Shown here: positions 34,288 to 42,751 of the stretch, one piece after another
Layout: every line of letters starts with the position of its first letter
Position numbering within the stretch: position 1 is the first letter of the stretch
Source of the DNA: Oribacterium parvum ACB1
Lineage (GTDB): Bacteria; Bacillota; Clostridia; Lachnospirales; Lachnospiraceae
Direction: 5' to 3'
DNA length: 64,000 bases
NCBI RefSeq assembly: GCF_000238055.2
Contig: NZ_KE148312.1
Coordinates: 1,856,501 to 1,920,500, forward strand
Made by a program: the position numbers and the translations under genes
The notes under the pieces: generated by a model
Told to the model about the DNA's origin: nothing
Databases searched by the model: none
The model's input: the letters and a program-made list of their open reading frames with translations, nothing else

Positions 34288-36756
34288 TTACTTACTTGTT
34301 TTTCTCCGTCTTATTCTACGGGATTTCTGAGCAATATATACTAACAATGCAGTTCCTGAAATGCCAAAAAGACTTGCCCATAAGAGAAGATGAGAAGCAT
34401 CTTCTGTTGGAATATTCCGTTTATTTTTTACTGCAGCCGGTCTATATTCACCCAGAACTTCCGGAGCCGGACTGTTTTCAACTACTTCACTCGGTGTAGG
34501 AATAGGCTTAAATATGCCCGCTACAGTTGGAGGAGGAGTTGTGGATGTAGACGGTGTAGTCGGTGTGGGATTCGGATCAGGGTTTGGTCCCGGATTCGGA
34601 CTAGGGTTCGGTCTAGGATTTGGATTTGGGTTAGGATTTGGATCAGGATCGGGGGTTGGCGTAGGATTTTTTGTATTGGTTACAATATACCCGTCTTTCT
34701 GATCACCACTTATAGAAGAGCTATATCCGGATAGGGCTACTTCTTCAACTGTATATACAATTTCATTTCCGTCGAACTCATTAAATCTGGGGAGTTTATT
34801 AAAGTAGTGTGTCCATTGCTCTGCCTCGGTTAATTTTACCTTTTCTTTTACAACTCCGTCCGCAAGAAGCTTGATTTCAACTTGATTTGCGGATTCTCCA
34901 TTCCATTTTTTTTCTACGCGAATAGAAGTTTCAGGAATATTAATAATAGTAAAGCCTGTTTTTTGGTTTCCGCTAACTTTTACGGCATAGCCTTCAATAG
35001 GACTTTCCTTCACAAAGTAGCGATATAAATTATTGTTTTCATCTACCTTGGGAATATTTTTAAAGATAAGCTCCCATTTTCCATCGACTTCCTTCATCGT
35101 TTCCGAACCGATATAAACAGGATTTTCGGGATCTTCTTTATTTTCACGATAAAGCTCGATGGTAATGTTGCTTGGGCGAGTATCCGGATTATCAAATTTC
35201 CAGTCCTTTGTAACTTTTAACTCGATTACTTTTCTCTCTCCCATATTAACAGTTCCGTTTGAACCGATACCGCCACCTCTTGTTTTGGAAATATTACCGG
35301 AAATAATGACATCTGCCAAGTATTCAGAGGCACTGTCTTCCGTTACATCCGTATGAAGACCCAAGATTTCGAAGCGGGTTGCATCCAATACACCATTTAA
35401 TTTATTTAAAGGAAGCACTTCATCTCTATCATTTTTCCAATTATAAGGTGTGCCTCCCGGCATAAAAGCGGAAATGTAGTAAGTGGGGAATCCGTTATGC
35501 CTTCCAAAAGAGAAGAGACCGGATTCAATATCAATATCTCCGGCTCTGGTGGCTTGATTATTGAAAATTGCTACACCGTTTTTTACATTAATACTACTGA
35601 GAGAAACAGGGCATGATGCATATCCTCCTCCTGCAATCTCCGCGCTATTCTCTTTTATAACTGCATAGTTCAGATTCAAAATACCGTTCTTTCTGCCGGA
35701 TTCGGGGTTTTCACCATTAACATAGATACCGCCTCCGCCAAACATATGAGGGGTATTTCCTGTCCCGCTCATAGTGTTGTCAATAATCTGACCTGAGTTA
35801 ATATTGGCAACGGAATATCCTTGTTCATATGCAGAGGATTGTACATAGATACCACCTCCGCAGGATCCGGAGATATTCTCGCTGATAATTCCGCCATTCA
35901 TGTTTAGGGTATTTCCTAGTAATGTATCATAATAGGTTCCAACGCTTATTCCGCCACCTATTTCTTCGGACATATTTCCTGTAATCAAGGAATCTCCACT
36001 TATATTAATGGTTGAACTTTGAAAAGCTGCAATACCTCCACCGCTTGCTCCGGCATCCTTTCCCGGATTTGCTTTGTTGTTGCTGATGGTTCCACCGGAC
36101 ATATTGAAAGTGGCATTGCTACCTAAAAATACGCCCCCTCCCATATAAGCGCTATTATTTCGGATAATACCGCCTCGCATGTTAATTGTTTTTTTGGGGG
36201 AGAAAAATTCTGCATAAACAGCTCCTCCAAAAACATTGGTGGATTCAGGGTCGGTGGCAAAGTTGTTTTCTAAAATAGTGCCTTCTTCTATGTTTAAAGT
36301 ACCATTTACATAGATAAGAGATTTTCTGGTCTTATTCTCGTTTTCTTCGCCGCCATCAATGGTGACATCCTGCAATGTTAATTCTTCCCCTTTTGCTACT
36401 TCTAACAGATAATCTCCGTAGCCCGGAGCACGTTTCAGAATAGCGGAGGTTCCTTCCAAGCTGAGCTCTCCGCTTACTGCTGTTTTTCCCGATACATATA
36501 TGATACTAATATCGGGGTTCTCGCTTGCCATTTCCTTTGCTTTTTTAAAGGTCTTTACAGCTGTTTCTTCTGTTTCTCCGTCATTGTTATCATTGCCTTT
36601 TTCTCCGTTTAAATAAATGCTTCCTTCCTCTGCATAAACCTTCTGCAGATTTCCCGGAAGAAGCATCATTATTGCAATAATAAAAAAGAATGAAAAGACA
36701 GAAACAATACTTCTGTGAACCCGTTTCGTAAGGAAACGAGCGAAAGAATTTTTCAT
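34288..36756 (-). CDS. Surface adhesin with beta-helix and Cna_B domains
   Basis: This 822-residue protein is the only minus-strand gene. A long signal peptide (1-43, ending VYAEE) is followed by a right-handed beta-helix region (about 45-500) with recurring NMSGGTISNN and GGGIYV turns, as in polymorphic or pectate-lyase-like surface proteins. Two Cna_B-like domains follow (about 520-620 and 620-705), each with the Lys of VTKDW/VEKKW, an acidic residue in VKES/VEEV and a terminal Asn, so self-formed isopeptide bonds are likely. Next is a Pro-Asn/Pro-Asp repeat linker and a C-terminal anchor: NIPTEDAS, a hydrophobic helix (about 789-809) and a basic tail. The sorting motif is not a canonical LPxTG. 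AGGAGGT precedes the ATG. Confidence 0.88.
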   Translation of the reverse strand: MKNSFARFLTKRVHRSIVSVFSFFFIIAIMMLLPGNLQKVYAEEGSIYLNGEKGNDNNDGETEETAVKTFKKAKEMASENPDISIIYVSGKTAVSGELSLEGTSAILKRAPGYGDYLLEVAKGEELTLQDVTIDGGEENENKTRKSLIYVNGTLNIEEGTILENNFATDPESTNVFGGAVYAEFFSPKKTINMRGGIIRNNSAYMGGGVFLGSNATFNMSGGTISNNKANPGKDAGASGGGIAAFQSSTINISGDSLITGNMSEEIGGGISVGTYYDTLLGNTLNMNGGIISENISGSCGGGIYVQSSAYEQGYSVANINSGQIIDNTMSGTGNTPHMFGGGGIYVNGENPESGRKNGILNLNYAVIKENSAEIAGGGYASCPVSLSSINVKNGVAIFNNQATRAGDIDIESGLFSFGRHNGFPTYYISAFMPGGTPYNWKNDRDEVLPLNKLNGVLDATRFEILGLHTDVTEDSASEYLADVIISGNISKTRGGGIGSNGTVNMGERKVIELKVTKDWKFDNPDTRPSNITIELYRENKEDPENPVYIGSETMKEVDGKWELIFKNIPKVDENNNLYRYFVKESPIEGYAVKVSGNQKTGFTIINIPETSIRVEKKWNGESANQVEIKLLADGVVKEKVKLTEAEQWTHYFNKLPRFNEFDGNEIVYTVEEVALSGYSSSISGDQKDGYIVTNTKNPTPTPDPDPNPNPNPNPRPNPSPNPGPNPDPNPTPTTPSTSTTPPPTVAGIFKPIPTPSEVVENSPAPEVLGEYRPAAVKNKRNIPTEDASHLLLWASLFGISGTALLVYIAQKSRRIRRRKTSK
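34550..34670 (-). repeat. Pro-Asn dipeptide repeat region in the adhesin gene
   Basis: Six-base units of the type GGATT(C/T), read on the plus strand, encode alternating Pro and Asn/Asp/Ser/Arg/Gly residues in the wall-spanning linker. The repeats are near-identical at the DNA level, so length variation by slippage or recombination is plausible. Confidence 0.75.
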
Positions 36757-37149
36757 TAAGTTACCTCCTGATCATTGCTTATATTTTGCCGAATCATGTT
36801 GTAAAAATATAATATCACAATATTAAATTAATACAAGATTTCGAAATAATTTATGAATTATTTTTTAAAAATGAAGAATTTTATTATGTGAATGGAATAT
36901 TAGTTTTAGAACGAAAGCAAATAGAACAGGGTATGCCCTTTTTACTGAAGAGATACCAAACAAATAAATTTCTACTCAGAGAAAGTTTATTTTAAATTGC
37001 TTTATCTTGAATTGAAATAGAGTAGGGTTTAAAATTTGTCTTAACTAATCAGACAGAAACAGAAAAAAGATTGTAAATACGGGAATAAAAAATAGAGATG
37101 ATAAATACGGAAAGAAACAAACAGAGATTTTACATTAGGAGAAGCCGGA
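36757..37149. other. AT-rich divergent intergenic region
   Basis: This 393-nt gap lies between the divergent adhesin (minus) and methyltransferase (plus) genes. It is strongly AT-rich and contains a candidate minus-strand promoter next to the adhesin. I see no RNA gene, repeat or convincing ORF in the remainder. Confidence 0.6.
36809..36836 (-). promoter_or_regulatory. Candidate adhesin promoter
   Basis: Read on the minus strand: TTGTAT (36836-36831), 16-nt spacer, TATTAT (36814-36809), about 53 nt upstream of the adhesin ATG. The AT-rich context makes this call uncertain. Confidence 0.4.
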
Positions 37150-37659
37150 ATGAAAAACTACATGAATAAGGATCAGAAAATGCCTCTTTACGGCATAGGG
37201 CCTTTTCTGATTTTGGCCGTTGCCCTTCTTTCTTTACTGGGAATCCTCTTATCCTACACTGTCTTATCGGGAGGAACGGTGAATGGGACGGGAAAGCTAT
37301 GGTTTTATTTTGCCGCATTTTTTTTGATTTCCTCGGGATTATTGATTTGGTTTTTTGGAGCAGTGCATTCCGATGTGGATAGGTATATTCAGGAAAACAG
37401 ACTGAAAACCGACGGCATCTACGCATGGACAAGAAACCCCATGTATACGGGATGGTGGTTTGTCCTAATCGGGATTCTGCTTCTTTTCCATAACCTTTGG
37501 ACACTTCCTCTTATTCCACTGCAATGGGCGCTTTTAACCGTGGTCTTAAAGAGAACGGAAGAGCAGTGGCTTAGGGAGCTTTTCGGGGAAGAATATGAAA
37601 GATATTGTAAAAGAGTAAATAGACTTTTGCCGTGTAAAAAACAGACTGCTTCCATGTAA
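37150..37659 (+). CDS. Isoprenylcysteine/phospholipid methyltransferase-family membrane protein
   Basis: This 169-residue membrane protein has four to five hydrophobic segments. Its C-terminal half carries the ICMT/PEMT family signature: [17 protein letters not shown] (about 96-112), followed by a hydrophobic stretch and [25 protein letters not shown], where the E-E-Y-x-x-Y pattern is typical. Such proteins methylate lipids or isoprenoid-linked substrates using S-adenosylmethionine, but bacterial members are mostly uncharacterised. AGGAG lies about 10 nt before the ATG. It is a single-gene unit next to rpsU. Confidence 0.78.
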   Translation: MKNYMNKDQKMPLYGIGPFLILAVALLSLLGILLSYTVLSGGTVNGTGKLWFYFAAFFLISSGLLIWFFGAVHSDVDRYIQENRLKTDGIYAWTRNPMYTGWWFVLIGILLLFHNLWTLPLIPLQWALLTVVLKRTEEQWLRELFGEEYERYCKRVNRLLPCKKQTASM

Positions 37660-37668
37660 AAAAATCAT

Positions 37669-37696
37669 TTGACTTAAAGGAAAATTTTGCTATAAT
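37669..37696 (+). promoter_or_regulatory. Promoter of rpsU
   Basis: TTGACT (37669-37674), 16-nt spacer, perfect TATAAT (37691-37696), 41 nt before the start codon. Confidence 0.85.
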
Positions 37697-37736
37697 AAAG
37701 CGTAGTTTGTGCCCGAAGGGAGGTTTGGGAGTTCGC

Positions 37737-37913
37737 ATGTCAAGTGTTATCGTAAAAGAGAACGAGTCTTTGGACAGTGCATTACGCAGATTCAAGAGAA
37801 ACTGTGCTAAGGCAGGGATCCAGCAAGAAATTCGTAAGAGAGAGCATTACGAGAAGCCGTCCGTTAGACGTAAGAAGAAGTCTGAAGCGGCTAGAAAGCG
37901 TAAGTTCAATTAA
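37737..37913 (+). CDS. rpsU: 30S ribosomal protein S21
   Basis: This small basic subunit of the 30S ribosome (58 residues) begins [21 protein letters not shown] and ends in a Lys/Arg-rich tail ([13 protein letters not shown]), as in the family. ATG 37737 is preceded by GGGAGG (37718-37723) and GGGAG (37727-37731); the upstream in-frame GTG-type starts would add non-family residues. In Firmicutes rpsU often precedes a GatB/Yqey gene; here phoH follows after a strong hairpin. Confidence 0.96.
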   Translation: MSSVIVKENESLDSALRRFKRNCAKAGIQQEIRKREHYEKPSVRRKKKSEAARKRKFN

Positions 37914-37950
37914 TTCATGCGAGGCTATTGGTCTCGTTTATAGCGTAGAG

Positions 37951-37981
37951 ATAGCCCCGATTCATTTTGAATTGGGGCTAT
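37951..37981 (+). terminator. Hairpin between rpsU and phoH
   Basis: A 14-bp stem (37951-37964 with 37968-37981; ATAGCCCCGATTCA paired with one wobble) with a TTT loop. Only a short T-run (TTT) follows, so it may terminate partially or protect the rpsU transcript. Confidence 0.75.
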
Positions 37982-38002
37982 TTCCTTCCATGAAGGAGTA
38001 TA

Positions 38003-39028
38003 ATGGCGGAGAAAGAACTGATTTTAGACATCCCCTTAGAGCATGAAATGAATATTCTGGGGGATATGGACAAGTATTTACGAAAGTTACAGAGACAGTT
38101 TTCGGTGAACATCATTGACCGGGACGGTTTATTAAAGATTATCGGGGAAGAAGAAAATGCGGAAAAGACAAAAGAGGTTCTTCTTTCCCTTTTAAAGTTA
38201 TCCGAAAAAGGGAATCGGATTTCAGAGCAAAATGTGGACTATGCCATTTCCCTTACCATAAAGGAGGGGAAGGCGGAGCAGATTTTACAGCTGGAAGAGG
38301 ATTTCGTGGCAAGAACCGCTCTTGGAAAGCCGGTAAAGCCGAAGACCCTGGGGCAGAAGTCCTATGTCGATAAGATTCGGAAAAATATGATTACCTTCGG
38401 CGTGGGTCCCGCCGGAACGGGAAAGACCTATCTTGCGATGGCCATGGCGATTACCGCCTTTAGAGAGGAAGAGGTCTCCCGTATTATTCTGACTAGACCG
38501 GCGATTGAAGCGGGAGAGAAGCTCGGCTTTTTGCCGGGAGACCTGCAGTCGAAGGTGGATCCGTATCTTCGTCCGCTCTATGACGCTCTTTATAATATCA
38601 TGGGGCCGGAGCAGTACCTTGCGAATGCCGAGAAGGGACTCATTGAAGTGGCTCCTCTTGCGTATATGAGAGGAAGAACACTGGACAATGCCTATATTAT
38701 CCTTGATGAGGCGCAGAATACCACTCCTGCGCAGATGAAGATGTTTCTGACAAGAATCGGCTTCGGCTCGAAGGTGATTGTGACAGGAGACCTTACGCAG
38801 AAGGATCTGGAAGAGGGAAAGCGTTCCGGTCTGGAAGATGCCATGTTTATCTTAAAAAATGTGGAAGGAATCGCCTTTTCGGAGCTAACCAGCGAAGACG
38901 TAGTAAGGCATCCTCTTGTGCAGAGAATCGTCAATGCCTACGAGAAGGATGAGGAGAGAAAAAAGAGGGAAAACCATGCAAATCGACATAGAGTGGGAAG
39001 TAGGGAAAGAAACAAGCGTTCCATATGA
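38003..39028 (+). CDS. PhoH family ATPase
   Basis: This 341-residue cytoplasmic P-loop protein has an N-terminal KH-like segment (about 1-100), Walker A G135-P-A-G-T-G-K-T142 and Walker B YIILDEAQN, with the PhoH helicase-like core up to about 320. It is usually encoded with YbeY and linked to RNA metabolism. The last 53 bases overlap the ybeY gene in another frame. AGGAG precedes the ATG. Confidence 0.93.
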   Translation: MAEKELILDIPLEHEMNILGDMDKYLRKLQRQFSVNIIDRDGLLKIIGEEENAEKTKEVLLSLLKLSEKGNRISEQNVDYAISLTIKEGKAEQILQLEEDFVARTALGKPVKPKTLGQKSYVDKIRKNMITFGVGPAGTGKTYLAMAMAITAFREEEVSRIILTRPAIEAGEKLGFLPGDLQSKVDPYLRPLYDALYNIMGPEQYLANAEKGLIEVAPLAYMRGRTLDNAYIILDEAQNTTPAQMKMFLTRIGFGSKVIVTGDLTQKDLEEGKRSGLEDAMFILKNVEGIAFSELTSEDVVRHPLVQRIVNAYEKDEERKKRENHANRHRVGSRERNKRSI

Positions 39029-39473
39029 GAAGATTGCGAGAGAAATTGTGGAAGAGGCGGCGGATTTTGTCGGCTGCCCCTATGATATTTCCGTTTCCGT
39101 TCTTTTTATAGAGGATGAGGAAATGCACAGGATTAATCTGGAAAACAGGGGAATCGATAAGTCTACCGATGTCCTCTCTTTTCCGATGTTTGAACTGGAG
39201 AGTCCCGGAGTTTTTACGGAAGACCTGGAAGAGGATCCCGGTAACTTTGATCCGGACAGCGGTGAGCTTCTGCTCGGAGACATTATTCTAAACTGGGACA
39301 GGGTACTTTCGCAGGCGGAAGAGTACGGACATAGCGTAGAGAGAGAACTGGCCTTTTTGATTGCTCATTCCATGCTGCATCTCTTTTCCTTTGATCACAT
39401 GGAAGAGGAGGAGCGGAAGGAAATGGAAGAGAAGCAGGAAATGATTTTACAAAATAGAGGGTATCTAAGATGA
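38976..39473 (+). CDS. ybeY: Endoribonuclease YbeY (16S rRNA maturation)
   Basis: YbeY is a metal-dependent RNase acting in 16S rRNA 3' processing and ribosome quality control. The 165-residue protein has the zinc motif H-S-M-L-H-L-F-S-F-D-H (H-x3-H-x5-H) near residue 130 and the conserved NLENRGIDKSTDVLSFPM. ATG 38976 fits the family N terminus (MQIDIEW) and has GAGGGA upstream; the longer in-frame start at 38916 lies deep inside phoH. It overlaps phoH by 53 nt and the flippase gene by four bases (ATGA). Confidence 0.94.
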   Translation: MQIDIEWEVGKETSVPYEKIAREIVEEAADFVGCPYDISVSVLFIEDEEMHRINLENRGIDKSTDVLSFPMFELESPGVFTEDLEEDPGNFDPDSGELLLGDIILNWDRVLSQAEEYGHSVERELAFLIAHSMLHLFSFDHMEEEERKEMEEKQEMILQNRGYLR

Positions 39474-41155
39474 GTAAGGGAAGAGTTTCTTCTAAGGCGA
39501 CAGTTTCTACTAAGGCTACAGGACATAGGAATAATTTCGTACTGCAAGGCTCTCTTCTTGCCGTAGCGGGGATTTTAGTCCGCATCATCGGAATGGTTTA
39601 CCGTATTCCTTTGACGGCGATTATTTCCGATGAGGGAAACGGGTATTATACCTCCGCGTTTTCCATCTATACTCTGCTCCTCATTCTATCCAGCTATTCC
39701 ATGCCTACGGCAATTTCCAAGCTGATTTCCCAAAATTTAGCCAAGAAACAATATAGAAACACGGAGCGTGTGCTTCGCGTTTCTTTCCTGTATTCCTCTT
39801 TAATGGGGGCGGTTATGGCGTCGGTCCTTTTCTTCGGAGCGGACGGGATTGCGGAGCTTTTAAAGAAGCCTTATGCGGCCTTTGCGCTTCGCGCTTTAGC
39901 CCCGACTGTTTGGATTATGGCTTACTTGGGACTTCTTCGCGGTTATTTTCAGGGAATGGGAAATATGATTCCCACTGCGATTTCACAGATCTTGGAGCAG
40001 ATTGCGAATGCCATCGTATCCGTTTTAATGGCCTATGTTTTATTTGCCAAGGGACAGCAGGCGGATTTACTCTATAAAAATACGGAGTTTTCCTATGCCT
40101 ACGGGGCAATGGGGGGAGCAATCGGAACCGGTGCGGGTGCGGGATTGGCCCTCCTCTTTATGTTTCTCTTATACCGCTATCAGCGCCCAGCTTTAAGAAG
40201 AAAGGCAAAGCGGGACGAGGGGCTTACGGAGAGCTATGAGCGGTCTGCGATGCTCCTTCTCTTTACCATGTTGCCGATTCTTTTTTCCAGTACGGTTTAC
40301 AATATTTCTTCCGTTTTGGATGATTTTCTCTATTCCTCGATTATGACAAGCCTCGGCTCAAAAACGAAGCAGATTGTCATGGAATGGGGGATTTTCGGAG
40401 AGTATCATGTGCTCTTTAATATCCCGGTTGCCTTGGCCAATGCACTTTCTTCGTCTTTAATACCGGCTCTTACCATGGCGGTAGCATCTCACGACAGACA
40501 GAAAACGCTTTCTCAGATTCGGGTGAGTATTCGCTTTACCCTTCTCATTGCCGTGCCCTGTTCCATCGGTATGGCAGTGCTTGCGGATCCGCTTTCCCGT
40601 ATGCTTTTCCCCGGTAAAAATGTGCATCTTTTAATTCAGCTTACGAGAGTTGGCTCCTTTGCCGTACTGCTGTACTCGCTTTCCACGATTACGAATGCGA
40701 TTTTACAGGGACTCGGGCACTTGAATCTACCTCTTTATCATTCCATGGTTGCCCTCGTTTTACACCTTCTATCCTTGGTGCTTTTCCTCTATGCGGGTCT
40801 TGGAATCTATGGCGTCGTTTTATCGAATATTGTTTTTGCGCTGATTATGTGTTTCTTAAATCAACGTGCTATTTTCCGGCATACCCGTTTTCGGATTGAT
40901 CTCTTCCGAAGTCTGGTGATGCCGATGCTTTCGGGACTGATTATGGGCGGTGCAGCCTATGTGATTTACTTTGTGATATATATTTTGCTTCCGGAAGGCT
41001 TGAGAAAGGGAAGAGTTGGATCAGCTATGTCTCTTCTTCCGGCTGTTTTTATTGCTATTTTGATTTACTTCTTCCTTCTTTTAAAGAGCCATACTTTGAC
41101 AAGGGAAGATTTGGATGAAATGCCGATGGGCGGAAGACTGAAGCGCTTCCTGTAA
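39470..41155 (+). CDS. SpoVB/MurJ-type polysaccharide or lipid II flippase
   Basis: This 561-residue multi-pass membrane protein has about 14 hydrophobic segments and belongs to the MVF/MATE-like superfamily. It begins with a basic tail, then LQGSLLAVAGILVRIIGMVYRIPLTAII, typical of SpoVB and Firmicute polysaccharide-biosynthesis exporters. Later LRGYFQGMGNMIPTAISQILEQ also matches this family. It likely flips an undecaprenyl-linked wall precursor. The start overlaps the ybeY stop (ATGA), so it belongs to the phoH-ybeY unit. Whether it is the sole lipid II flippase cannot be told from the window. Confidence 0.85.
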   Translation: MSKGRVSSKATVSTKATGHRNNFVLQGSLLAVAGILVRIIGMVYRIPLTAIISDEGNGYYTSAFSIYTLLLILSSYSMPTAISKLISQNLAKKQYRNTERVLRVSFLYSSLMGAVMASVLFFGADGIAELLKKPYAAFALRALAPTVWIMAYLGLLRGYFQGMGNMIPTAISQILEQIANAIVSVLMAYVLFAKGQQADLLYKNTEFSYAYGAMGGAIGTGAGAGLALLFMFLLYRYQRPALRRKAKRDEGLTESYERSAMLLLFTMLPILFSSTVYNISSVLDDFLYSSIMTSLGSKTKQIVMEWGIFGEYHVLFNIPVALANALSSSLIPALTMAVASHDRQKTLSQIRVSIRFTLLIAVPCSIGMAVLADPLSRMLFPGKNVHLLIQLTRVGSFAVLLYSLSTITNAILQGLGHLNLPLYHSMVALVLHLLSLVLFLYAGLGIYGVVLSNIVFALIMCFLNQRAIFRHTRFRIDLFRSLVMPMLSGLIMGGAAYVIYFVIYILLPEGLRKGRVGSAMSLLPAVFIAILIYFFLLLKSHTLTREDLDEMPMGGRLKRFL

Positions 41156-41262
41156 AAATGGAAGGATATAGATTTTTTTAGAGATTTTCGCGTATGGATA
41201 CGAGCTGAGCTCGAAAAAGAGAATGAGGAGATCTTCTATAAAAGTTGCCTCAGTCACAGCCC

Positions 41263-41303
41263 AACGAGATACCGCACGCTTTGCGAGCGATACTCGTTAT
41301 GAA
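41263..41303 (-). repeat. REP-like palindrome, third copy
   Basis: This 41-nt segment is the exact reverse complement of 25681-25721. It folds as an imperfect hairpin: AACGAG and CTCGTT ends, GC-rich inner arms, and a short AAA/TTT loop. It lies in the 231-nt gap between the flippase and the BaiN-like gene. Confidence 0.85.
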
Positions 41304-41386
41304 CAAGATGTCTCAGGCTTCACCTGCGCCACTTGTTAAGAATTAAAGAAGAAACAAGATTAAGGAATGGGATAGAATGGAGTGGA

Positions 41387-42751
41387 ATGGAGATGCAGGA
41401 CTGTGTGATAATCGGAGGCGGAGCGGCAGGAATGGCGGCAGCGATTGCTGCGAAGCGTTCCTGCGCGCAGTCGGTTCTTCTTATTGAGAAAAATGACAGC
41501 TTAGGGAAGAAGCTTAAGCAGACGGGAAACGGCAGGTGTAATTTTACGAACCGAAATATGCAAGCTTCCTGTTTTCGTTCGGAATCTCCTTCTTTTATTG
41601 AGGCTTTTTTAAAAGAGTTTTCCTATGAGGACAGCCTCCGCTTTTTCCATTCCGTCGGTGTTTTGGAGAAGCTAAGGGGAGACTATGTCTATCCGCATTC
41701 CGACCAGGCGAAGTCTTTGGTTTTTTCTTTGGAAAATGCAATGCGGGAATTAGGGGTAGATCGGATGTGCTCTACAGAAGTAAAGGCCATTCGGAATAGT
41801 GGAAATAAAGAGAAGCCTCTTTTTGAAATAAGCTGTTGTACAGAAGAAGAGCTAAAAAAAGAGAAGGCTTTAAAGCCGGGGAAAGCTTTCGGAAAAGAGA
41901 AATTTTTAAAGGATGACAAGGTTTTCAAAGCGGAAAAAAATCTAAAGCAAGAAAGAACTTTCAAGATACAAGCCAAGAAGCTTTTACTTTGCACAGGAGG
42001 GCTTGCGATGCCAAGTTCGGGCTCCACCGGAGAGGGCTATCGTTTCGCGGAAGCGCTAGGACACACGGTACTTAGTCCTTTTCCCAGTCTTTGCCCGATT
42101 TATACGGAAGAGAAGTTTGTAAAAGCTTGGGCAGGGGTTCGAGTGGATACGGAGCTGAGTCTTTTTGAGGGAGAGAAGCTTCTTTTTAGAGATAGAGGAG
42201 AATTACAATGCACGGAGTACGGCATTTCCGGCATTGTAGTTTTTCAATGTAGTCGCTTGGTGCATGAGCTTTTGGAAAAAAACGGAAAGGCAATGCTTTC
42301 TCTTTCTTTTTTTCCGGAGTTTAAAGAAGAGGAGTTCCTTAGTTTTTTACTGAAAAGAAAGGAAGAAAGAAGCGCGCAATATGGAAGAGATTTTCTTCTT
42401 GCACTCCTTCCGGATAAGCTTGTGTCCGTTCTATTCCAAAAAGCACATTTTCCCGTAGATAAAACGCTTTCCGAGATTTCCAAAGATAAAATCGGAGAGC
42501 TTTGCAGGCTGCTTTTTCATTTTCCTTTTAAAGCTAGTAAAATAGCGGATTTTACTAAGGCGCAGTGTACTGCGGGAGGAATTTCCGTTTCGGAAGTGTA
42601 TCCGGAAAGCATGGAGAGTAAGCTTTGCCCGAAGCTTTATTTTGCGGGAGAAATCCTGGATGTAGACGGACTCTGCGGGGGATATAACCTGCATTTTGCC
42701 TTCGGATCGGGAATCCTTTCGGGCAGGGCGATGGGGAGAAGAAATGATTAG
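41387..42751 (+). CDS. BaiN/HI0933-like FAD-dependent oxidoreductase with a Lys-rich insertion
   Basis: This 454-residue flavoprotein belongs to the BaiN/RdsA (HI0933) family. It has an FAD-binding CVIIGGGAAGMAAAIAAKR loop at the N terminus, GKKLKQTGNGRCNFTN after it, LLLCTGGLAMPSSGSTGEGY in the middle and YFAGEILDVDGLCGGYNLHFAFGSG at the C terminus. Residues about 160-195 are a run of six hexapeptides of the form K-x-(L/F)-K-x-(E/D), inserted just before the LLLCTGG strand; this is unusual for the family. Substrate is unknown; some members reduce bile-acid enones. The start is uncertain: ATG 41387 or 41393; the upstream TTG 41333 is unlikely. Confidence 0.85.
   Translation: MEMQDCVIIGGGAAGMAAAIAAKRSCAQSVLLIEKNDSLGKKLKQTGNGRCNFTNRNMQASCFRSESPSFIEAFLKEFSYEDSLRFFHSVGVLEKLRGDYVYPHSDQAKSLVFSLENAMRELGVDRMCSTEVKAIRNSGNKEKPLFEISCCTEEELKKEKALKPGKAFGKEKFLKDDKVFKAEKNLKQERTFKIQAKKLLLCTGGLAMPSSGSTGEGYRFAEALGHTVLSPFPSLCPIYTEEKFVKAWAGVRVDTELSLFEGEKLLFRDRGELQCTEYGISGIVVFQCSRLVHELLEKNGKAMLSLSFFPEFKEEEFLSFLLKRKEERSAQYGRDFLLALLPDKLVSVLFQKAHFPVDKTLSEISKDKIGELCRLLFHFPFKASKIADFTKAQCTAGGISVSEVYPESMESKLCPKLYFAGEILDVDGLCGGYNLHFAFGSGILSGRAMGRRND

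Noticed and set aside
34390-34734. Plus-strand Arg/Gly-rich ORFs opposite the adhesin C terminus
   Set aside because: They are antisense readings of the Pro-Asn repeat; the minus-strand gene has a signal peptide, domains and a ribosome site.
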